Shown: positions 10,168-21,516, counted from the first letter of the stretch. The stretch: 64,000 bases of DNA from Adiantum capillus-veneris (GCA_014529385.2 CM043960.1:122005043-122069042); one strand, 5' to 3'. Program-made: numbers and translations. Notes: generated from the sequence alone by a model not told the origin.

Positions 10168-12900
10168 TTATCCTTGAATGCCGATTGAAGATGAGCAAAA
10201 GCTCAACTTCTCCTTGTTGACCACCTTTGTAAACATGTCTGCAGGATTTTCACTTGTATGCACCTTTCCTAGCTTTAGCTGTCCCTCTTCCAAAAGAGTG
10301 CGTATGAAGTGATATCTCACCTCAATGTGCTTTGTCCTTGAATGAAAGGCTGAGTTCTTCACAAGATGGATAGCGCTTTGGCTATCACTGTACAAGACAC
10401 AATTGTCTTGTTTGAATCCAAGCTCTTCTAAGAATCTGTGGAGCCACAGAATTTCTTTGCTTGCCTCCGTCATTGCTACATACTCTGCTTCCGTGGTAGA
10501 AAGTGAAACCACTTTCTGCAGCTTTGAAGCACAGCTTACTGCTGTGCCTCCAACCGTGAACACATAGCCAGTAGTGCTCCTTCGAGTATCTTTGTCACCT
10601 GCCATATCTGCATCAGCATACCCTTCTAGAAAAATATCAGTTCCTCCAAAATACAAAGCATTTGTTGTTGTCCCTTTTAGATACCTAAGTATCCACTTCA
10701 CAGCTTGCCAATGCTCTTTACCTGGGTTGTCCATGAACCTACTCACAACTCCCACTGCATGTGCAATGTCTGGCCTTATCTAGACCATAGCATACATTAG
10801 AGAACCTATCGCTGCAGCATATGACACTTTAGACATATAGGTTATCTCCTCTTGTGTCTTTGGACACATATCCTTCGTTAGTTTAAAATGACCAGCCAAA
10901 GGTGTAGAAACTGGTTTTGCATTTTGCATTGCAAACCTTTCTAGTACCTTCTTGATGTAATCTTCTTGAGATAGCTTTATTGTCTTCTTCGTCCTGTCCC
11001 TTGATATTTTCATACCAAGTATCCTCTTTGCAGCACCTAAATCTTTCATTGAAAAAGATTTAGACAGCTCCTCTTTTAGGTCTTTGATGTCTTGCATGTT
11101 AGCACTTGCAATCAACATGTCATCAACATACAACATTAGGATGATGAATTTCCCATCTCCCAAATTCTTCGTGTAGACGCAGTGATCGGAGTTGCATCTT
11201 GTGAATCCATGATCCAACATCCATCGATCAAACTTCAAGTACCATTGTCTTGATGCTTGCTTTAAACCATACAAGCTCTTCTTTAATCTGCAAACCATTT
11301 TCTCCTTACCTTTTACTTCATACCCCTTTGGTTGAAGCATGTAGATTTCCTCCTCTAAGTCACCGTGAGGGAATGCCGTATTTACATCCATTTGCTCGAG
11401 ATTTAGATCATGAGCAGCCACAAGGCTTAAGACAAGCCTAATTGAGTTCATTTTTACAACAGGAGAAAATATTTCATTGAAGTCAATACCTTTCTTTTGA
11501 GAAAACCCTTTTACCACAAGCCTAGACTTGTACTTTTTCTTCCCACCTTCTTCTTCCTTCAGCTTGTACACCCATTTGTTTTGAAGTGCCCGCTTACTTT
11601 TAGGCAACTCAACCAACTCCCATGTTTGGTTGCGATGTAGTGAGTCCATCTCCACTTGCATGCTCTTCGTCCATTCTTCTTTGGATTCATGTTGCATAGC
11701 TTCTTCGTATGATTCCGGATCTCCAGAATCTGAGATCAAGAGATGGTTGAAGGAAGGAACAAACCTTTCTGGAGGTCTACTTGTTCTTGTAGATCTTCGG
11801 GGAATAGGTTGAGGCTCCTCATTTGGTTGACGTTGTTGCACATTGTCACCGTTTGCAGTCCTTGAGTCTTCACCGTCCTCAAGCTCCATGTACTCATCAC
11901 CTGTTTCTTTTGTTTGTTTTCTTTCCAAGTAATCTTTGTACATATTTTTTTCGTTAAAAATTACATCCCTACTCCTTAAGATTTTACCATCTTCAGGATT
12001 CCATAGGCGATACCCAAAGTCTCCTTCTCCATAGCCAATGAAGAAACACTTTTTGGACTTTTCATCTAGCTTTGATCTTAGGCTTCTATCTATGTGCATG
12101 AAAGCCTCACACCCAAACACTTTGAGAAATGCATAATTCACTGGTTTACCTGTCCATGCCTCTTCTAGAACTCCTCCATCCAAAGCCGTTGAGGGTGACC
12201 GATTGATTAAGTACACAGACGTACTTACAGCTTCCGCCCAAAGCTCAAGCGATAGGCCTGCATGTAGCCGCATGCTTCGTGCTCGTTCCATGATTGTCAT
12301 GTTCATCCTTTCCGAAATCCCATTTTGTTGAGGTGTCCTTGGGGTTGTCCTTTGCCTCCGAATGCCATTGCTAGCACAAAATCTTTCAAAAGCTTGGCTG
12401 CAATATTCGCCTCCATTGTCGGATCTGAGGCATTTAACCTTGGTACCTGTTTCATTCTCCACAAAGGCTTTCCACCTTTGAAATATGGAAAATACATCGG
12501 ATTTATTCTTCATGACATAAACCCATGTTTTTCTAGTCGCATCGTCTATGAATGTTACATAGTATAATGAGCCACCAAGTGATGGTGTACTTGCAGGACC
12601 CCAAACATCAGAATGAACCAACTCAAGTTTTTTATTTTTTCTTTCATTTCCTGATTTTTGAAATTTTACCCTCTTTTGTTTACCATAAACACAATCTTCA
12701 CAGAACTCTAAGTCCACTTCTTTCAAACCTGGTAGAAGCTTCTTTGTTTGAAGGATTTGCATTCCTTTGGCACTCATATGCCCAAGTCGATAGTGCCACA
12801 CTGCACTATCAACTTCTGTAGTTGCTGCACAAGCTGAAGGTTGTGTGCTAACAGTACACAAGTAAAGTGTAACGACCTTTTCTCCCTTGGCAACCACCAA
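10168..12900 (-). pseudogene. copia-2 pol: integrase, RT and RNase H
   Basis: Reading the reverse strand from 12900, the frame gives the pre-integrase segment (WHYRLGHMSAKGM, CEDCVYGKQ). The integrase core follows (HSDVWGPAS, LRSDNGGEY, the Glu in QNGISERMNMT). Then come RT (NKWVYKLK, MDVNTAFPHGDL, LYVDDMLIA) and RNase H (YADADMAGD, TEAEYVAMTEA, YSDSQSAIHL, ENPADMFTK). One in-frame TAG at about 10780-10782, between RT and RNase H, breaks it into 706 and 195 codons. All catalytic acidic residues are present, so a single nonsense change is the main lesion in pol. Gag and protease lie upstream in another frame. Confidence 0.93.
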
Positions 12901-12952
12901 AGATCCCTTTGAGATCTTCCACCGTTTATTTCCGAATGCAATGTTGTGACCT

Positions 12953-14055
12953 TCATCGTCCTTGTCCTGTAGAGATTAAATTTTTTCGAAGAGAAGGAAC
13001 ATGCCTAACATCTTTAAGCTTCCATTCATTTCCGTTAGCAGTTTTGACAGAAACTGTATCTTTGCCGACAATCTCACAAGCTTCATCATCTCCCAAGTAT
13101 ACATACCCAAAATTACCTTTGGTGTAGTCTTGAAAATGTTGCTTGTGTGGTGTCGCATGGAATGAAGCCCCGAAATCTACTATCCAGGAATTAGACACAT
13201 TGTCTAATGAGAGAATTAGAGCATCTTGCTCTACTTTACCTGCCACATTGGCCTCCGATGTTGGTTTGTTGTCTTGAGACTCTGTCTCCTTCTTCTTCTT
13301 GGACCAGCAATCCTTCTTGACGTGGCCCTTCTTGCCGTAGTTCCAACATTCAAGAACTGACTTTGTTCGTGACTTGCTCCGTCTTGAGCGATCACGACCC
13401 TTTTGGCTTTTGAACCTCTCCTTAGGCCTTCCTCTTGTTTCCACTGACAATGCAGCGCTTGATGATTCTCATGTGCTTCTCCTTCGTATTTCCTCGCTTA
13501 GGAGAATACCCACAACATCATCAAACTTAAGAGTATTTATACCAGAGATAGAATTACTTACAGCCATCACAAGGCTGTCCCAACTATCCGGTAGAGATGA
13601 TAATATAAGGAGAGCTCGCAATTCGTCATCGAAATTGATTTTCACCGATCGAAGTTGACTTATGTTTGTGTTAAAGTCATTTAGGTGTTCTGCAACTGAA
13701 CCATTCTCTGCCATCTTTAGATTGAACAAGCGCTTCATAAGAAATACCTTATTGGATGCCGATGGTTTCTCGTAGAAGTCGTCAAGTGACTTCATCAAGT
13801 CCTCCGTGGTCTTCATCTCCGAAACATTGAAGGCCACCGTTGACGCCAAGCTTAACCGGATTGTTCCCAGGGCCTTTCGATCAAGGACAATCCATGCTTC
13901 ATCTGCCATCGTTGCGGCTTTTTTGCAAGACCGCCTAGTGGCAAATAGAGGTCCTTCTGGTAGAGATAGTCTTCAATCTGCATCTTCCAATGTTGGTAGT
14001 TTTTGCCGTTGAACTTCTCAATCTTGAGCTTCCCTTCCTCCGCCATAACTCCCAC
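12953..14055 (-). pseudogene. copia-2 gag and protease
   Basis: Gag starts at 14055 (KLKIEKFNGKNYQHWK, typical of copia gag). A frameshift follows near 13900. The block 13909-13469 (146 codons) carries the gag core (LYEKPSASN-like motif, LPDSWDSLV). After a stop, 13450-12953 gives the nucleocapsid and protease. The zinc knuckle reads CWNYGKKGHVKKDC, with the second Cys replaced by Tyr. The protease active site reads DFGAS instead of DSGAS. A further shift near 12950-12900 separates it from pol. These lesions make the copy inactive in spite of its near-identical LTRs. Confidence 0.88.
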
Positions 14056-14105
14056 TCAATTCAAGGAATCCTTTCCTTGAGATAATTTAGCTACGAGCAA
14101 ACCTT

Positions 14106-14117
14106 GCTCTGATACCA
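14106..14117 (-). other. copia-2 primer-binding site (initiator Met tRNA)
   Basis: The + strand gctctgatacca is the reverse complement of TGGTATCAGAGC, the standard plant copia primer site. It lies two bases from the inner end of the right LTR, fixing the element's - orientation. Confidence 0.95.
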
Positions 14118-14119
14118 GT

Positions 14120-14874
14120 TGTTAGGAAATAAGACGTAGCTAAATAGATAATTGAGTAGATTACTTAATGGAGAGAGACAGATTTACATACACGAGATTA
14201 TAGAGTAGAGAGAGAGAGAGAGTACACACGATATACGTGGTTCACCCAATGTGGGCTACGTCCACGGGAAAGCAGCCACTCAATGGCTTTAGTACTTCAA
14301 AACAAGAAGTAGTTTACAAAGGGATTATACCCTTAATGGAGCTCCCGCCTTGCTTCACTCTCACCACCTCACACTCACCTTGTTGCATCAACTTCACACT
14401 ATGAAATGTGTGTAGAAATGGCCTCCTTTTATAAGCCAAAAGGGCTGCCCTCTCTTATGAGAGACAGCCATGTGTAGCCGCCCTTGTGCGAATAAGTCCA
14501 AATCGGACCCTCCAATCCGCCCATGTGTGGCCGCCCTTGAGAAGACAAGTCCGCTTTTGAATTCGGCCACCGGCCATTGACTTTCGACCACCGGCCATCG
14601 GCCATTGACTACCGGCCACCGGCCAACCGACCGGTTGTTTTCCGACCACTTTCCGGCCGCCGTCCGGCCATAATATTCCGACGAAAAAAAAAGTCTCAGG
14701 GGCCTCCGCCCCCGAGGCCTCTAAAGTTGCCCCTGATTCTTGTCCGTGAAAATTTTGGTTTCCGGTGAGTGATTTTCCTTCACGCACGATGGCTTCTCCT
14801 CATAATGGGGGCCTTACAAATGTGCGCTTTTACCACAGAAAATTACAAGGGAAAATCAGGCTCCATACTTAACA
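14120..14874 (-). repeat. copia-2 right LTR (5' LTR)
   Basis: 755 bp with the same ends as the left LTR (tgttaggaaataag ... catacttaaca). The differences are a shorter GA tract, a deletion of about 20 bp near 14685 and a few substitutions. It is followed by gggca, the target duplication. Confidence 0.95.
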
Positions 14875-15936
14875 GGGCATGCCAAGAAACACACCATGGA
14901 CCTCGTTTGTTAATAAAGCACCGCTACATGGCAGCTCAATGCCTGCAATAGTATCTACAAGTGCGTACCAATCGTATGCACCTATGGGTCCACGTACTCA
15001 TGTAGTCCCTACCCCTCCCATTGTTTCAACTACCTATGCTCCACAACCACAATACACAAGTTCTTATTTCCATGGGACTATACCGGCTAGCATTAGCATG
15101 TCACATCTGACGTCTGCTATGCCTAGGGCCACTCATATGAACTATGGACCACCACATGGCACAACATCGTACCCAACATGGAACCCAAGGGCTTCCTATG
15201 TGCCAAGCCCAATGCCAATACCTACTCCACATGTAGTCTCTGGAGCACCTTCACCCACGGTGCCTGCTCACTTAGGTAACTTGGCAACATTTGCTCAAGC
15301 TATTGGTCGATCTATTGCTGAGAATATGCGTAACATGCCTAATAGAGAGCCTAGAAGTAAGGCAGTACAAATATCCAAGCTCACACAAAAATTAGTGGAG
15401 ACGGGGATGTGAGGAAGCATATCGAAGTGTTTGAACAAATATGCGATTCTCTAGGAGAACACAATGACCTACATAAGAGCAATGCTTTAAGCCTAACCTT
15501 AAGTGGAAAGGCTGGGGATTGGTATAGAACCCTAAGGGTGGAAGAAAAAACAATTTACCCTACTCTTAGGAGATCGTTCTTAAAAGAATACATACGAGAG
15601 GGAGTGCTTTGGGGTGTAGCCTCTCTGCTCCAGAAAGCCCAACGAGAGGAAGGAGAGTCGGTGAGAGACTTTATAAGTCGCTTGAAGCATTTGAATTCTC
15701 GTTGTAATACAAATGAGCACTTCAACAATAACCAATTGCTTGATAGATTCATTAGGGGATTACGACATGAGGATATCTACAATGGCATAGTTATTAGAGG
15801 TGTCACCACTTGGGAAGCAGTCACCACCAATGCGATCCAATTGGAGGATAATTTAATGATTCAAGGAGAAAGAGTGTTTGTTGAGCCTAAATCTATTAGC
15901 TCACAAGCATCGGGGCATCAGCCAATGACCCTAAAG

Positions 15937-15996
15937 CCTATTGCTAAGGAGCCAAAGGTATCTGAGCCTATTGCTAAGGAGCCAAAGGTATCTGAG
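15937..15996 (+). repeat. 30-bp tandem repeat in gag
   Basis: Two identical 30-bp units (starting cctattgctaaggagcc at 15937 and 15967) encode a ten-residue repeat, PIAKEPKVSE, just before the gag zinc knuckles. gypsy-2 has only one related unit. It keeps the frame. Confidence 0.9.
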
Positions 15997-16099
15997 ATGA
16001 CTTTAGCAGATCTCACCAAGGCTATTCAAGAGAGTCTTAGAGACAATCGTGCTCCGCAAAACAATCATATGTATCCAAGAAGGGAGCAACAATGGTGCT

Positions 16100-16427
16100 C
16101 AGTATGCTATAGACCGCATAGTACCAGTGAATGCCCTACTTTTAGAGTAAAATTCAATGGGAACTGCAATGCATGTGGAAGGTATGGTCATCAAGCTAAG
16201 GATTGCATAGTATTTAAGCGCACGATGACCAATAGACCAACCTTAGCATGGACAGACACACCTCAGTATGCTATAGACCGCATAGTACCAGTGAATGCCC
16301 TACTTTTAGAGTAAAATTTAATGGGAACTGCAATGCATGTGGAAGGTATGGTCATCAAGCTAAGGATTGCATAGTATTTAAGCTCGCGATGGCCAATAGA
16401 CCAACCTTAGCATGGACAGACACACTT
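16100..16427 (+). repeat. 164-bp tandem duplication of the zinc-knuckle region
   Basis: Copy one (16100-16263) and copy two (16264-16427) both start cagtatgctatagaccgc and end with gcatggacagacacac or a close variant. Only a few bases differ. Each encodes the knuckle pair CX2CX3HX4C and CX2CX4HX4C. Because 164 is not a multiple of three, the duplication breaks the gag frame. It is absent from gypsy-2, so it arose in the gypsy-1 lineage. Confidence 0.93.
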
Positions 16428-16731
16428 CGAGTGCCTACATTGATGCCGGTCCCACCTCTTGAACAAACATCACAACATATGGTCCCTAGGGCCCAAAATG
16501 TTGTTCAAACAACACCATTACCACCTCTAGTGCTAGGACCGCAACCACTACATCCGAGAATCACTTATGTGAATCAAGTGGGTTGTGAGTCATCTATTTC
16601 TTGTTTGGAAGGCTATGAGGAAGATATAGATCCTAATATCGCCTATGGGATGGATGTGCTTGAAGAAAGTCCACAATACTACATGGAGGACTATTGGGGA
16701 CAAGTCAAACCTGTATATCAAGTAGCTGCTC

Positions 16732-18969
16732 TTGCGGCAAGAGGCCAAAATATCAATCACTGCTAAGAGACCACCTCTTCAATGCTATGAGTGTGGAGGT
16801 CCACATCGTGTAGCCGAGTGTCCTATTAGGCTACAAAAGAACGCCACACTAATGCAAACCAATCAAGCAAGCACGTCTACAATGCCGATACTCATGTGTA
16901 ATCGATGTGGCATAGATCATTTGATTGTCCAATGTCCAAATAATCCAAATGCACTGAAGATCACGCCATTAAACTTGATTGAAGTTACCGAGGAGCCATC
17001 ACCAAGTACACCCGTGGTACCAGTAAATGTACTCACACGATCGATGCTCCAAAAACAAAATTATATTCTTGAGAAAAGAGACACGACATCAATTTCCCAA
17101 TCTCAAAAAAAGAAGAAAACACGAAGAAAGAGATCGCAAAAAACAGCGAAGTTAGACCCTAGTTCAAAGACCAACATAAGGACTGGTGACGACCCGGTAT
17201 ATATGAACGACGCTGAAGAAGATTCTGATTCAGGTGAAACCATGGAGACCAAAATGACCACTAACATAGAAACCAACAAGGAAGATCTTCATGAGCCACA
17301 ATGTCCAGGATCCAAAAAGAAGATAGGAACTTACCCAAATCCTAGAGAGGAAATTGAGCGAGTCAAGCAATTAAGGAGTTTGGTAGAAGATACCCAAAGG
17401 GATCTAGTACCAGCACCTAGGAAGATCCAGATTACAGACACCGTGTTCCCTACGCAACAACAACCTCACCAAGTCCATAGACCCTTGGACATACCTAGTG
17501 TCATCCAAGAAGAAAGTGACTTAAAGTCATGGGAAAGTGGGCGTACTCACTTCTTGATGGAAAGAATGTTTACAGAGGGACTACCTGATCCTATCAAAGA
17601 AATGGAGATCCCATCTTCCTCACGTCAAGGGACTCAAGGCCAAAAGGTGTCGTTAAACATTGCCAAATTGATGGATTTCATGTCTTCAGAAGTTAGAACC
17701 ACCATCATGTCCAAACTATATAAAGACCCCGAGCTAGTCTCAGCTCTTCAAGCCTTCCTCAATGGAGAACTGAAGTTTGGGCTACCACAATTTGCACAGA
17801 TGGATGGAGTTGGGGAGATGCCAATAGACGAGGAACACTTAGATCCACAACCCAACCTAGATGAGAACCTTGTTATAGAAATACCTGTTAACAAGTTGGG
17901 ACAATACTTTGAGGGTGATGAATCTAATGCGACTATACCAATCACTACTAAGGGATTAACTGTGAAGGGAATCCTTGATGGTGGCGCTGGGGTTAGCATT
18001 GTGACTAAAAATTTATGGGAAACTATGGGAAGACCTCACCTTGCGACCACAACCATAGTAGTGAAGATGGCCAATGGGTCTATTGTTAAACCTATTGGGA
18101 TGCTAGAAGATCTCAAGATCAAGGTATTTGGACATAAAATAAGGATTACCTTTATTGTTATGGATTTCTCCAAACACACTATGGCATCGGAGATGATCTC
18201 AGGACGTCCTTTCATGAGGGAAGCAAAAATGGTGCATGACTGGTCTAAAAACCATGTCTACTTGCAGTTCCAAGATTCTGTCATTCGAGTGGATCTTGTG
18301 ACGGGTCGAGCACATCCTCTAGGAAACAGGTTTATAATTGATCATAGATCTGACACCACAGTTCACTCGGCCCCATTGCAGTATTGTTACACGTGTAAAG
18401 CAAACACTGATGTTGGGGAAGATTCTCCTTATATGGATGTACTACCTGGGATGACTGAGTCGGACAATGTGGATTGGGTCCACCTAGCAGCAACCATAGA
18501 CACTTGGGGAAACGGGGGGACGACCTGGGTAACACCTGAGGGGGATGAAATGCCACCACACGTACCCTTAAATATGCTACAAGCAATGCATATAGCTTTT
18601 GACAAGACTCATCCTCATATAACAAAAAGAACATACAAGTGGGTCCCTAAAGCTTCTTTAGCGACCATGGTGGATGCTAAAAAACAAAAGCATTGTAGGA
18701 AACGTACCACTCGCTCCAAGAAAAGTAAGAAAACGTGGAGTTGGATTCCTAAACGACTATTGGAAGCCCAAGGCTACTATCAAGGAAATGATCAAGTTTG
18801 GGTGCCAAAACGTAGATTGTGTTCTTACCTATCACCTGACCCATATGCGCCCAATCCTGTAGCTCCAAAACGAATCAGCGATCACGGAAAGAAAAAAAAT
18901 CACAGAATGTTACTCACCCGCTCCAGAGCTAGTTTGGGTACCAAAGAAAGAACGATTTGTTTCATCTAG
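16732..18969 (+). pseudogene. gypsy-1 gag C-terminus, protease and fused tail
   Basis: The 745-codon frame starts with two further knuckles (CYECGGPHRVAEC, CNRCGIDHLIVQC), then a Lys/Arg-rich and acidic linker. A retropepsin domain follows, with active site LDGGAG near 17976-17993 and a GRPFMRE flap-end segment near 18205. At about 18600-18630 the sequence jumps to the equivalent of the tail after integrase in gypsy-2 (YKWVPKASL, WIPKRLLEAQGYY, QVWVPKR). RT, RNase H, integrase and the second protease-like domain are thereby removed while the frame stays open. The frame ends at 18969, where gypsy-2 continues for about 100 more codons. Confidence 0.85.
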
Positions 18970-20072
18970 CTCAGGAAGGGGGGAGTCCCATGAAGCTTCT
19001 AGCTCCTCATGTAATGTATCCATAGAGGTAAAAGCTTCTCCACAGCCTCCACCTACAATAGCGGATGTCCATAAAGCTACAAAGGAATCCACACCTCCCA
19101 TTGTTCAATTATTACCTGATGCACTACTTCAAGTTAGTTCATGGGCGAGTACCTTACCACCCTTGCAACTCGACGAGACACCTAAGGTAATAGAAAACTA
19201 ATGGAAAAAATCCTCACCTATTACCAACTGGAACGATTGGTTTCAAAGGGTGACGAGCTCATTTCAAACGGTATGATCTACCCAAGGAAGGGGGGAGTGT
19301 TTGCTAACAATCATCATTCACTTGCTTCCCTCTCAACCTTCCTCCCTGACCTCTCAATCTCCCAATCTTAGGGAATGTACATATAAAGCCTTATACTCAC
19401 AAAAAACAAAAATAATAAAGAGCAAGAGCAATTAGCAAACGAGTATGCACAATAAAAGTCAAAACATTGACTTAGACCTACACATTCACATTTGGTACAC
19501 TGAAACAAAAACCTATGCCATAAAACACCTTTGATCCTCATCACTCGAGTGATGGAGTGTAGGTAGAATTAGTAGGAGCGTTTCTGTTTTAGAGTTGAGT
19601 GATTAGCAAAGTTCCTTTTTCCCACTGATGTGCCTCCTAGAGGTATTCTTTGTGTTTCCTACTGTGTACAGGAACGTGTTGATGTGGTTAGGATTTGGAC
19701 CTTCATGGAATCTTTCTCTCGTTCACACTTCAGATCAAGCGCGACAATCAACACAAACAGGTGTTTCTTGTCCATTAGCATTGCCCCTTATCTTTTTCGC
19801 ATCCATGTTTGTCTGCTTTGATTGTGATTGGTAGCATAATATTCATCGCATTTGCTTAGTATCAAACATTAAATTCAATGAATTTTTTGTCATAATCACT
19901 TGTCTAGATTTAAAAATCAAGCAATCCGACTAAGCTAGTTTGACCAAGTTAGGTGTTAGAGATCTTCTCTTAATACCATGGGGAATGCCTTCCTAATAAT
20001 CAATGGTTACTTAGGTTCTTAATCCGATTTAGGCAGCATTGGGTGAAATATACTAGGGCTTTCTAGTGGGCT
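18970..20072 (+). other. gypsy-1 3' internal noncoding region
   Basis: This stretch matches gypsy-2 (reverse strand, about 43500-41960) as nucleotides. It includes remnants of the polyprotein tail up to about 19276 and a purine tract aaggaaggggggag at 19284-19297. It also includes a block (19600-20060) conserved with 42440-41990, where gypsy-2 has a hydrophobic reading frame. The match stops at ctagtgggctt (20072). The remaining 0.8 kb and the terminal polypurine tract present in gypsy-2 are missing, and the inverted LTR follows. Confidence 0.8.
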
Positions 20073-20314
20073 TAGTCGTATGTCGCACATGTCAATGCAA
20101 GGAACTTGCCGATACACCGTGTGCGAGCCACAAATGGCTCCAAGCACACAACAAGCCTAAACTAGTAAGCTCAAAGAAGGCGATGGTGTGTCACTCACCA
20201 CTCTATGCTTGCTTCGTGGAGGATTCCTCTCAGCAAAGAAGAAGGAGCCGCCGCTTCGCCGCGCTCAACCGCTTCGCCGCCGTCGTGCCTTCGTAATGCT
20301 CGATCGCCCACACA

Positions 20315-20350
<36 letters not shown>

Positions 20351-20674
20351 TACACACACACACACAAGGAGGTGAAGAAGAAGAAGATGGAGATGGAGAT
20401 GGAGATGGAGCAAGAGCACTCTTATATTGCACAAATGAGAGAATGAGTGAATTTTAGGTTTAGTTGACTTTTATATGAGCTCACCCCATTCACACTTGGG
20501 CGCCCATGCTTAGCCAACTAATCCCTTGAATGTTCCAGTTAGAGTGTGTCTCTCATCGATGATCACTCTTATCCTTTTCCTATTGGACCGACAAGCTCGG
20601 TACCTGACTCTACAAGTAAATAATACAACGTCCGTCGTAGGTGATAGGGTGTCCGTGAGCCGTGAGGGGTAACA
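20073..20674 (-). repeat. gypsy-1 right LTR, inverted relative to the element
   Basis: On the + strand this LTR ends in ccgtgaggggtaaca, the reverse complement of the TGTTA start of the left LTR. Both outer ends of the insertion are therefore U3 starts. It carries the subfamily signature shared with 1726-2315. Its inner end (ta at 20073, gtatgtcgcac) corresponds to the U5 terminus, with about seven altered bases. No primer site or polypurine tract adjoins it. A CT microsatellite lies at 20309-20347. The TATA-like sequence is at about 20471-20477. Confidence 0.9.
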
Positions 20675-20860
20675 AGGATGCACAATAGTCATTTGGTAAT
20701 GGCTCATGTAATTTCCTCAAGAAAAGTGGTAATGCTAGGACGGATGTAATATCCTCAAGAAATGTGGCGTAAAAACCTTACTATAAGTTCATTTAAAATT
20801 TATACAAAACATATACATAGGATGCACAATGGACATATGGTAATGGTTCATGTAGCTTCC
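20675..20860. repeat. Target-locus tandem repeat, right part, with empty-site copy
   Basis: After the TSD aggat (20675-20679) the flank reads gcacaatagtcatttggtaatgg. At 20737-20860 a second unit repeats the left flank (1639-1725) and then runs uninterrupted through aggatgcacaatggacat. That second unit shows the locus as it was before gypsy-1 inserted. Confidence 0.85.
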
Positions 20861-21516
20861 CACATGTGGTTGTACATGGCGTGTGTGCGCGCGCGCTTTG
20901 TATAGTATCTAAAAGGACATTTGATAATGTTTTGTCTTTGAGTGCAATTTTTCTTCACCTAGATTTCCCCAAGATATTACCCCCCCATGCTTGCATCTTT
21001 GTATGATTATGAAGGCCTACAACATGCTAAAAGGGAAGGACTCATGAACACTCGTAATCACACAAAATTGTTTGCAAGGCATGTAATGGTAATCTGGAGC
21101 AAAGGAGGTTTGCAGCATATGCATATCACCCTCTATCTCTATCATTTTGACATGTCGTATGTAGAAATTCTCTCCCCCTTGCATCTACTCAAAAGTTGAG
21201 TCTTTTAAACCCAAAGTTGACGAGACAATGTTATGACTTGTTTGTCTTGGTAGCATGGTAGAAAACTACCCACTTCACCACGACGTTCATGCTTCATAGA
21301 TTACACCACATTCCCAAGTACAAAACTATCTTCTTCTTCAAACGAGGAATCACATTACCCTTACATGCATGAGCCTGTACGATCTTTACTATTGCATCAA
21401 TATGGCTCAACTCTCGTTCTCTATTGGCGAGACATGGCATTGGGGCATGTGCGAGGAGTCCCATCGACTATGCACTCTGTGCCCCCAACAAATTCATGAA
21501 TCTGAAAATCACACTC

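Larger units (their letters stand above)
9332..14874 (-). mobile_element. copia-2: full-length Ty1/copia element
   Basis: The 5.5-kb element has TG...CA LTRs at 9332-10107 and 14120-14874 and an initiator-Met primer site at 14106-14117. A polypurine tract lies beside the left LTR (reverse strand gtctccaagtgggagat). The perfect 5-bp target duplication gggca is at 9327-9331 and 14875-14879. It interrupts gypsy-1 gag. The LTRs are almost identical apart from small indels, so it is much younger than copia-1. The coding region still has several frame breaks, so this copy is not autonomous. Confidence 0.95.
14879..16766 (+). pseudogene. gypsy-1 gag, central part
   Basis: After copia-2 the gag continues in three overlapping frames. 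Codons from 14879 give a Pro/Ser/Thr-rich linker and reach a stop at 15410-15412. A one-base deletion in a T run there (expected KFSGDGD) shifts the frame. From 15409 the Retrotrans_gag core follows: SLTLSGKAGDWYRTL, LKEYIREGVLWGVAS, EGESVRDFISRLK, LLDRFIRGLRHE. Zinc knuckles CSVCYRPHSTSEC and CNACGRYGHQAKDC follow. A 164-bp tandem duplication (16100-16427) copies the knuckle pair and shifts the frame again, so the reading continues in the frame of 16248-16766. The homologous gypsy-2 gene (47457-51716) is one continuous frame, which shows these are lesions. Confidence 0.88.
1726..20674 (+). mobile_element. gypsy-1: composite Ty3/gypsy insertion with facing terminal LTRs
   Basis: This 18.9-kb insertion is flanked by the 5-bp direct duplication aggat (1721-1725 and 20675-20679). 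It starts with a + strand LTR (1726-2315), a tRNA-Asp-type primer site, a leader, and gag and protease sequence in the + direction. It ends with an LTR of the same subfamily in the opposite direction (20073-20674), joined straight to the 3' noncoding part of the element. Reverse transcriptase, RNase H and integrase are missing, as are the last 0.8 kb of the internal region and the polypurine tract, judged against gypsy-2 at 40549-52782. Two copia elements are nested inside. The family looks like the non-chromovirus (Athila/Tat-like) branch, inferred from the primer site and gag layout. The element cannot move by itself. Confidence 0.85.

Noticed and set aside
20073..20674. Interpretation as an independent solo LTR inserted at the end of gypsy-1
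   Set aside because: A solo LTR insertion would need its own target duplication at both ends. Instead the only duplication seen spans the whole 1726-20674 unit, and the LTR shares the gypsy-1 subfamily signature.
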